A stretch of 9,069 bases of DNA from Alcaligenaceae bacterium (GTDB lineage Bacteria > Pseudomonadota > Gammaproteobacteria > Burkholderiales > Burkholderiaceae_B), in assembly GCA_012511095.1 (NCBI GenBank), contig JAAZGT010000011.1, positions 1 through 9,069 on the forward strand, written 5' to 3'. The notes below the pieces were generated by a model. That model saw only the letters and a list, made by a program, of their open reading frames with translations. It made no database searches and had not been told where the DNA came from. How positions within the stretch are numbered: position 1 is the first letter of the stretch; each line of letters begins with the position of its first letter. The position numbers and the translations under genes were made by a program. Positions 1 through 5,410 of the stretch are shown here, piece after piece.

Positions 1-235
1 TAAAGTCAGCCTCAGGGTATAGCTCATGCAAATCCGCAATACCATCACCCAAGCCACAACCGGCATCTAATATCGCGCTAGGTTGCTGCTTAATATATTT
101 GAGCCTATCGATCATACGGGCGGCGACCTCATCAAGCATAAAGCGAGCAGGTTGAAGCATCTGGCGACGCTTAAATTGCTGCACCACATGATCATGATTA
201 ATTGCTAGAACTTGTTGGGATTGTTGCACACTCAT
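1..235 (-). CDS. SAM-dependent methyltransferase, BioC-like, N-terminal part only (runs off the window)
   Basis: This leftward reading frame starts at an ATG at 235 and stays open for 78 codons to the window edge. It begins MSVQQSQQVLAINHD and contains FKRRQML near residue 22 and ILDAGCGLGDG at 55-65. The latter is the glycine-rich motif I that binds S-adenosylmethionine in class I (Rossmann-fold) methyltransferases. A basic/hydrophobic N-terminus followed by a motif I near residue 55 fits the methyltransferases often annotated as BioC-like (malonyl-ACP methylation in biotin synthesis) and found beside comF in Burkholderiales. The substrate-defining C-terminal part is missing, so a different small-molecule or quinone methyltransferase is equally possible. 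No strong Shine-Dalgarno sequence precedes the ATG. The gene is divergent from comF. Confidence 0.8.
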   Translation of the reverse strand, partial: MSVQQSQQVLAINHDHVVQQFKRRQMLQPARFMLDEVAARMIDRLKYIKQQPSAILDAGCGLGDGIADLHELYPEADF

Positions 236-252
236 ATCAATCAAAAAACACT

Positions 253-266
253 GGATAAACTTATCC
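253..266. promoter_or_regulatory. Perfect 14-bp palindrome in the methyltransferase/comF divergent region (possible operator)
   Basis: GGATAA and TTATCC form a perfect 6-bp inverted repeat around AC. It lies 18 bases upstream of the methyltransferase ATG and just downstream of the candidate -10 at 268-273, so it would cover the transcription start. That position suits a repressor site, but no known regulator consensus is recognised and the short arms could occur by chance. Confidence 0.25.
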
Positions 267-267
267 T

Positions 268-298
268 ATCATACTCCACGAGTCGCTCAGAATGTTAA
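268..298 (-). promoter_or_regulatory. Candidate sigma-70 promoter for the leftward methyltransferase gene
   Basis: On the minus strand TTAACA (293-298, 5 of 6 to the -35 consensus) and TATGAT (268-273, 5 of 6 to the -10 consensus) are separated by 19 bases, which is longer than optimal. The predicted start near 261 gives a leader of about 26 bases. No equally good promoter was found for comF on the other strand. Confidence 0.25.
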
Positions 299-338
299 AA
301 CAACCCATAACATTTAAGGGACTATTTACACATTTTAT

Positions 339-343
339 GGGGG
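339..343 (+). promoter_or_regulatory. Ribosome binding site supporting the comF start
   Basis: A GGGGG run lies 6 bases before the ATG at 350. An ATG at 337 overlaps it but is in a different frame from comF, which favours the start at 350. Confidence 0.5.
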
Positions 344-349
344 TTTTAT

Positions 350-1114
350 ATGCGACACTTAGGTGAGATTATTGCGGCACAAATACGCCGCCCCGACACT
401 CTTTTTAAACATATTGTCCCCTACATTGGGGGTCGTTGCCCACTTTGCCAAGATCTGTGCCTCGCAGGTAGCTTTTGTTCGGCTTGCATTAGCGATATTT
501 TAGAGGCCACAGCCAGCCATCAGCATCGTTGCAATCGTTGTCAACTTGCTTTAGACGGTTTGGGCTATTGTGAGTCATGCTATTTATCTAAACCACATTA
601 TGAGCGACTTAGTATTGGTTTTGATTATGTTATGCCATTGAAATCACTCGTGCTACGCTTTAAAAACTCGTCACAACTTAGTTTGGCCAAACCCTTTGCG
701 CGTTTATTACAAGCACGACTACAACAACAACGACTAAATATCCCTGCTGGGAGATTATGCATTCCCCTACCTGCTAGCCATCAATCCCTTAAAAAAAGGG
801 GTTATAATCCTGCATCTGAAATTGCCAAAGAGCTTGCTAAGCTCAACGGTTGGCGTATTAGCCATGATGCGCTTCGTCGCGACCAAACACGTCTTTATAC
901 CGAACAAAAATCGCTCGATAGTCTAGAACGACGTCTCAATGTACGTGATCTCTATTATTGCTCTTATCGACTCGAAGAAGATGAGGTTATTTTAATCGAC
1001 GATGTGCTAACTAGTGGTGCTACCATTGATAGTGCTTGCCAAGCACTAAAAGCGGCGGGAGTAAAGCGCATTCATGTCATTGTCTTAGCTCGCGCTCAGC
1101 TATTAACTCATTAA
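350..1114 (+). CDS. comF: ComF family phosphoribosyltransferase-like protein
   Basis: The 254-residue product matches the ComF family, with an N-terminal zinc-binding region followed by a type I phosphoribosyltransferase fold. Cysteines at 30, 33, 37, 43 and 46 and then at 61, 64, 74 and 77 form two CxxC-style clusters typical of the family. A PLP...KKRGYNPA segment lies near 139-155. The PRPP-binding loop ILIDDVLTSGAT is at 214-225 with the paired aspartates 217-218. ComF is needed for natural DNA uptake in several bacteria, where it is thought to act on the cytoplasmic side; the reaction, if any, is not known. GGGGG at 339-343 sits 6 bases before the ATG and serves as the ribosome binding site. 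trmL follows after 10 bases, so the two are probably co-transcribed. Family assignment is secure; a competence role in this organism is inference. Confidence 0.93.
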   Translation: MRHLGEIIAAQIRRPDTLFKHIVPYIGGRCPLCQDLCLAGSFCSACISDILEATASHQHRCNRCQLALDGLGYCESCYLSKPHYERLSIGFDYVMPLKSLVLRFKNSSQLSLAKPFARLLQARLQQQRLNIPAGRLCIPLPASHQSLKKRGYNPASEIAKELAKLNGWRISHDALRRDQTRLYTEQKSLDSLERRLNVRDLYYCSYRLEEDEVILIDDVLTSGATIDSACQALKAAGVKRIHVIVLARAQLLTH

Positions 1115-1124
1115 AGTCAATATC

Positions 1125-1595
1125 GTGTTTCATATTATTTTAGTTTCGCCTCAAATCCCTTCAAATACGGGAAATATTATTCGACTTGCAGCCAATACGG
1201 GTAGCAAATTACACCTCGTTAAGCCTTTTAGCTTTGAACTAGATGATAAACGTCTTAAACGCGCGGGCTTAGATTATCACGAGTGGGCCGATTTAAAAAC
1301 ACACGATAGTCTAGAAGAGGCTATTATCTCGACAGGCGCAGCTAGAGATCGGTGTTTTGCCCTATCTAGTAAAACTCAACGAAGTCTAGGAGAGGTTGAG
1401 TTCCAAGATGGTGATTGCTTTATTTTTGGGCGTGAAAGTGCTGGCCTAACACCCGAGGAACTAGAAACAATCGGCGCAGGTCAAGCGATTAGATTGCCAA
1501 TGTTAACTACAGGGCGTAGCCTTAACCTAGCTAATAGCGTTGCTGTCACTATTTATGAGGCATGGCGGCATATTGGCTACCGCGGTGGCGTTTAA
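1125..1595 (+). CDS. trmL: tRNA (cytidine/uridine-2'-O-)-methyltransferase TrmL
   Basis: The product methylates the 2'-OH of the wobble nucleotide (position 34) in certain tRNA-Leu isoacceptors. It is a minimal SPOUT (trefoil-knot) enzyme that acts as a homodimer in the cytoplasm. At 156 residues it is almost the same length as E. coli TrmL (157). The three SPOUT motifs are visible: IPSNTGNIIRLAANTG at 11-26, the FIFGRESAGL segment at 99-108, and RLPMLTTGRSLNLANSVAV at 123-141 with a YEAWR tail. AGLDYHEW at 47-54 is also characteristic. The start is a GTG with only a weak ribosome site, 10 bases after the comF stop, suggesting translational coupling. No in-frame ATG near the start gives a full-length protein. 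The gene converges on trkH. Confidence 0.95.
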   Translation: MFHIILVSPQIPSNTGNIIRLAANTGSKLHLVKPFSFELDDKRLKRAGLDYHEWADLKTHDSLEEAIISTGAARDRCFALSSKTQRSLGEVEFQDGDCFIFGRESAGLTPEELETIGAGQAIRLPMLTTGRSLNLANSVAVTIYEAWRHIGYRGGV

Positions 1596-1651
1596 TCGCC
1601 TATGGTTGGCCTAAACCCATGCACACCCCACAAACAATATGTAACTCTTTA

Positions 1652-3121
1652 TTAATCGCGCCAGAAGTGTGGTGTGAAAATCACAAAAGCTGTGAACAGT
1701 TCTAAGCGCCCCACTAACATAAGGGCGGAGCTAACCCACAATTGAAACTCATTAAAATGCGCGTAATTACTCATCGGCCCTACCGAGCCTAAGGCGGGAC
1801 CGATGTTTCCAACTAGCGCCACAGCGGCACTAAGAGAGGTAATAGGATCAGCACCAGACAGCGCAAATAGCGCAAAGCCAACCATAATGGTCATGAAGTA
1901 CATTGCAATGAACATCATGATCGAAAGAAGCAAAGTGTTAGATACAACCACTCTACCGAAACGCACTGGGAATACACCATGAGGGTGCAGTAAACGCAAT
2001 ATCTCCACACGAATCTGTCTAAATACTAATAAGATTCGAATTAACTTAATACCGCCCCCCGTAGAGCCTCCTGATGAGGCAAAAGAGCCTAGCGCCAACA
2101 TAAAGACTGGTATCACCAAAGGCCAACCAAGGTAATCCGCACTCGCGAACCCCGTGGTCGTAGCAACAGAAACCGTGTTAAAGATGCCATAACGGAAGGC
2201 ATCAAACCAAGTATCATAGACCTGATTAAAGTACAGATAAACACTGATTAAAACACCACTACCTAACACTAATTTAAGAAAGGTAAAAGCCTCTGGACTA
2301 TAGGCATATTGACGCAGACTACGAGATTTTAAGGCCTTAAAATGGGTTGCAAAGTTAATGCCAGCAAACAACATAAAGACCACAGCCACCGACTCTACTG
2401 CTACATTATCAATGCTCTGAAAACTCGAATTAAAACTTGAAAAACCACCTAAGGCCATCGTCGATGCAGCCTGACACCAAGCATCAAGCCAGTTTAATCC
2501 TGCCACTCGATAAGATATTAAGCACAAAACACTCATAACAAAATAGATGCTATATAGGCTTTTAGCTGTGCTCGCAATACGTGGTGTTAGCCTTTCGTCT
2601 TTTAAAGGGCCTGGCATCTCACTCATCATTAACTCACGCCCACCCACTTTAAATAGCGGCAAGATTGCGATGGCCAATAATAAGATCCCCATGCCACCAA
2701 ACCACAACAAGGAATGGCGCCAAATATTAACCGAGTCAGGTAGCTTTTCAACCTCATTAATTACCGAAGCACCTGTTGTGGTTAGGCCTGACATACCCTC
2801 AAATAATGCTTTGGTGAAACTAAAGTTTTCTTGGGTTAACTGGGTCGCTAAATAAATTGGCACTGAGCTTACTACCGCCAAACAAAGCCAAGACAAAAAT
2901 ACCAATAAAATACCTTCACGTAGGCGTAAAGGGCCTCTAAACGGAGTACACAAAGCAGTCAGCAACAAGCCTGTGCCAAAAACCCCAGCAAAAGAATGTA
3001 GGAAATGTTTGGCCGCTCCATCATTTATAAAAAGCGAAATAACAAGTGGAAACAGCAAGGTCAATGAAAAAGCCATGATGACCAAGCCCAGCTTATGTAG
3101 AGAGTTAAGTAAATGATGCAT
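1652..3121 (-). CDS. trkH: Trk potassium uptake channel subunit TrkH
   Basis: This inner-membrane protein is the potassium-translocating subunit of the Trk system and works with TrkA. It has 489 residues, close to E. coli TrkH (about 483), and hydrophobic segments throughout. The four pore-loop filters of the SKT (TrkH/KtrB) fold are all present: TTTGAS at 114-119, ALGGFS at 223-228, TTTGFAS at 321-327 and VGNIGPALG at 437-445. The conserved GSTGGGIK stretch (352-359), linked to the gating loop region, and GRLELFT near 471-477 are also intact, so the channel should be functional. The chosen ATG gives an N-terminus (MHHLLNSLHKLGLV) that aligns by eye with E. coli TrkH. The gene begins 24 bases after the trkA stop and is the last gene of the leftward unit. 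Confidence 0.96.
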   Translation of the reverse strand: MHHLLNSLHKLGLVIMAFSLTLLFPLVISLFINDGAAKHFLHSFAGVFGTGLLLTALCTPFRGPLRLREGILLVFLSWLCLAVVSSVPIYLATQLTQENFSFTKALFEGMSGLTTTGASVINEVEKLPDSVNIWRHSLLWFGGMGILLLAIAILPLFKVGGRELMMSEMPGPLKDERLTPRIASTAKSLYSIYFVMSVLCLISYRVAGLNWLDAWCQAASTMALGGFSSFNSSFQSIDNVAVESVAVVFMLFAGINFATHFKALKSRSLRQYAYSPEAFTFLKLVLGSGVLISVYLYFNQVYDTWFDAFRYGIFNTVSVATTTGFASADYLGWPLVIPVFMLALGSFASSGGSTGGGIKLIRILLVFRQIRVEILRLLHPHGVFPVRFGRVVVSNTLLLSIMMFIAMYFMTIMVGFALFALSGADPITSLSAAVALVGNIGPALGSVGPMSNYAHFNEFQLWVSSALMLVGRLELFTAFVIFTPHFWRD

Positions 3122-3145
3122 AGAAACACTTGTGCCTTAATAGGC

Positions 3146-4522
3146 TTAGAGCACCAAGGCTGAGACTTGGAACAACTTATTAACCTGCTCCATTGTCCTA
3201 ATGTCACTGGCATAAACAATCACGTGATCCTCATGCTGAATCACCGTATTGGGCACCGGTATAATTACCTCTTTGCCGCGTACAATAGCTGCGACAACGG
3301 CATTTTTAGGCCAACGTATTTCATCGACAGTGCGCCCAACCACTTTGGAGTTTTTATCATCACCTAAAACTTTAAACTCTACTGCCTCTGATTGCCCCTG
3401 TCGTAAACGATGTGCATGCTCAACCGAACCCTGCTTTAAATCGCGCATTAAGGCGCTGATGGTGCTCCAAATAGGGGATACCGCAATATCAATGGCAGTA
3501 CCATGAACTAGTTCACCATAGGATTGGCGTGAAATGATGGTAAGCACCTTTTCTGCACCTAAACGCTTAGCCAGTAATGACGACATAATATTGTCTTCAT
3601 CAGCATCGGTGACCGCTAAAAAGGCATCCATATCCATGACATGCTCTTCGATGAGCAAAGCCTCATCGGTACTATTGCCGTTAATTACGATGACATTTTC
3701 AGGTAATATCCTAGATAGCTCGTGACAGCGCTCCTCTTTGAGCTCGATAATGCGCACGTTGTAATCTTCTTTTGCCAATAATCTAGCTAAGCGCTCACCA
3801 ATATTACCGCCACCAGCAATCATGATATTTCTTACTCGTAGCATACGCTTGTGTAGCTGCTTAATCGCTTTATGCGTTTCATCTGTGTCAACAGCAAGCA
3901 CTACCTCATCGTCGTGCTCTAAACTAAAGGTGCGCTCTAAGGGTAAACTTTTGCCTTTACGAATGACCTCTAAAATACGACCATTAGAGTCGGGCAAATT
4001 GAGATGTGTTTCATTAATTTGTAGTTTTAAGAAAGGACTATTAGCACCGACTTTTAAGGTCAAAATTGCCACTAAACCGTTGGCAAACTCAACAATCTCC
4101 AGTACTTGGGGAAACTCAACGAGGTGATGAATATAGTCCGTGAGACTTTTTTCTGGACTAATAATATGATCCACACCAAATTTTTCACTCGTGAAGTCCT
4201 TATTATTTAAATAATAAGGGGTGCGGATACGGGCAACGCGTCGCGGTATATTAAATACCTCACGGCCAAGGTAGCAGGCAGTTAAATTGACAGCGTCAGT
4301 CGCTGAACAAGCCACCATGAGATCCACCTCATGTGCGCCCGCTTTTTCTAAAACCACAGGTGAACTAGCATCACCGTGGACCGTGCGTAAATCAAAACGC
4401 TCTTGTAAGTCATTTAAGCGCTCATGGTCAGTATCGACCACGGTAACGTCATCTTTGCCATTTACTAGAATTTGCGCCAAGCCTGCACCGACTCGCCCTA
4501 CACCGACAATTAGAATTTTCAT
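3146..4522 (-). CDS. trkA: Trk potassium uptake regulatory subunit TrkA
   Basis: TrkA is the cytoplasmic NAD(H)/nucleotide-binding gating ring that binds TrkH and controls potassium flux. The product has 458 residues, the same length as E. coli TrkA, and shows the expected tandem arrangement. The first RCK Rossmann domain has GVGRVG at 7-12 and an acidic residue (D30) at the end of the second strand. It is followed by a TrkA_C domain at about 140-225. The second RCK domain has AGGGNIG at 236-242 and E260, and a second TrkA_C domain spans about 375-455. No essential motif is missing. The ATG lies 43 bases after the response-regulator stop, with a weak AGAG about 10 bases upstream. Being next to trkH, it should be expressed in a fixed ratio with it. 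Confidence 0.97.
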   Translation of the reverse strand: MKILIVGVGRVGAGLAQILVNGKDDVTVVDTDHERLNDLQERFDLRTVHGDASSPVVLEKAGAHEVDLMVACSATDAVNLTACYLGREVFNIPRRVARIRTPYYLNNKDFTSEKFGVDHIISPEKSLTDYIHHLVEFPQVLEIVEFANGLVAILTLKVGANSPFLKLQINETHLNLPDSNGRILEVIRKGKSLPLERTFSLEHDDEVVLAVDTDETHKAIKQLHKRMLRVRNIMIAGGGNIGERLARLLAKEDYNVRIIELKEERCHELSRILPENVIVINGNSTDEALLIEEHVMDMDAFLAVTDADEDNIMSSLLAKRLGAEKVLTIISRQSYGELVHGTAIDIAVSPIWSTISALMRDLKQGSVEHAHRLRQGQSEAVEFKVLGDDKNSKVVGRTVDEIRWPKNAVVAAIVRGKEVIIPVPNTVIQHEDHVIVYASDIRTMEQVNKLFQVSALVL

Positions 4523-4565
4523 ATTGACGCTCTAAAAATTGCCTAAATGACCTAATAAACTATGA

Positions 4566-5279
4566 TTAGTTATTGGCGCTACGCTTACGTGAAGTATCAA
4601 TCCCTAACTGACGTAATTTGCGATAAAGGTGAGTACGCTCTAGACCTGTACGCTCAGAAATACGAGTCATACTGCCATTTTCTTGAACTAAATGATACTC
4701 AAAATAAGCACGCTCAAAATCATCACGCGCTTCACGTAGAGGCAGATCTAATGAGATGCGCCCTAACATACCCGAGGTAATATGAGCATCTTCAGCCACT
4801 GGCGCTGGCGCAGCCGGCGCAGCTGCCACAGCTTGGGCACCCACTACTGCATCACCTTGCTGCGGTGTCACAGCCTTTTTAGTTGTTGGAATCTCTGTAG
4901 GGACTTTGCGTACCACTGGCCGCGACAAGCAAGTTTGAACTGTTTTCAGTAGCTTTTGCATGGTGATGGGTTTTTCTAAAAAGTCTACAGCACCAATACG
5001 AGTCGCCTCAACAGCCGTATCAATGGTGGCGTGACCACTCATCATAACCACCGGCATATCTAATAAACCCTGAGTGCCCCACTCTTTTAATAAGCTCACA
5101 CCATCGGTATCAGGCATCCAAATATCCAACAACACCAAATCTGGGCGGTAGCTCAAACGCGCAGCGCGAGCTTCAGCGGCATTTTCTGCTAACTCTACTG
5201 TATGTCCCTCATCGTAAAGGATCTCAGAGAGTAGCTCACGAATACCAATTTCATCATCGACCACCAGAATTTTGGCCAT
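4566..5279 (-). CDS. ntrX: NtrX-like response regulator without the AAA+ domain (receiver plus Fis-type HTH)
   Basis: This is the partner regulator of the NtrY-type kinase upstream. Residues 1-120 are a complete receiver domain: acidic pair D8-D9, phospho-acceptor D52 in LLDIWMPDTDG, S81 in VVMMSGHA and K103 in FLEKPI. Residues about 178-228 are an NtrX-type Fis helix-turn-helix (LREARDDFERAYFEYHL, then ISERTGLERTHLYRKLRQLG). Between them lie only about 55 residues of Ala/Pro-rich linker instead of the roughly 230-residue sigma-54 AAA+ ATPase of classical NtrX. With 237 residues and no GAFTGA or Walker motifs it cannot activate sigma-54 in the usual way and probably acts as a conventional DNA-binding regulator. 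As I recall, Bordetella PlrR occupies the equivalent place. A strong ribosome site precedes the ATG. The symbol reflects homology, not proven nitrogen control. Confidence 0.9.
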   Translation of the reverse strand: MAKILVVDDEIGIRELLSEILYDEGHTVELAENAAEARAARLSYRPDLVLLDIWMPDTDGVSLLKEWGTQGLLDMPVVMMSGHATIDTAVEATRIGAVDFLEKPITMQKLLKTVQTCLSRPVVRKVPTEIPTTKKAVTPQQGDAVVGAQAVAAAPAAPAPVAEDAHITSGMLGRISLDLPLREARDDFERAYFEYHLVQENGSMTRISERTGLERTHLYRKLRQLGIDTSRKRSANN

Positions 5280-5287
5280 ATAAAATT

Positions 5288-5292
5288 ACCTC
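5288..5292 (-). promoter_or_regulatory. Strong ribosome binding site of the response regulator gene
   Basis: On the minus strand GAGGT lies 8 bases before the ATG at 5279. It is the best Shine-Dalgarno match among the leftward genes in the window and confirms this start. It suggests independent rather than coupled translation. Confidence 0.6.
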
Positions 5293-5387
5293 AACTATTT
5301 TTTACTTAATATTTAAAGGAAGCAAAAACTGCTTGTGCCATATTAGTAGGCTCATTTTGTTGTAAAAATGTCATTAATTAACTTATG

Positions 5388-5396
5388 ATTATAACA
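5388..5396 (-). promoter_or_regulatory. Extended -10 promoter candidate upstream of the response regulator
   Basis: On the minus strand the sequence TGTTATAAT is a perfect extended -10 element (TGnTATAAT), starting 14 bases after the kinase stop codon. No good -35 hexamer is present at 16-18 bases, which extended -10 promoters can tolerate. The predicted start near 5381 gives a leader of about 100 bases. It would allow regulator-trkA-trkH to be transcribed apart from the kinase. Confidence 0.4.
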
Positions 5397-5410
5397 ACGC
5401 TTTGTTACTT

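Noticed and set aside
1588..1599. GGCG/CGCC palindrome at the trmL stop codon as a terminator
   Set aside because: The stem is 4 bp, overlaps the stop codon and is not followed by a T-run; probably a chance pairing.
2547..2855. Rightward open frame of 102 codons inside trkH
   Set aside because: It is antisense to a well-supported trkH, has no recognisable domain and no good ribosome site. The same applies to rightward frames inside trkA, ntrX and ntrY.
4562..4780. Rightward open frame of 72 codons opposite the end of the response regulator
   Set aside because: It lies opposite the conserved HTH coding sequence and its product has no recognisable pattern, so it is a shadow of the real gene.
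5320..5334. Hairpin AAGCA/TGCTT in the kinase-regulator gap as a terminator
   Set aside because: The stem is only 5 bp and no T-run follows on either strand, so it does not qualify as an intrinsic terminator.
5306..5374. A 22-codon leftward open frame (MTFLQQNEPTN...) in the leader before the response regulator gene
   Set aside because: It has no Shine-Dalgarno, no regulatory residue pattern such as a codon run, and starts almost at the predicted transcript start. A frame this short is expected by chance.
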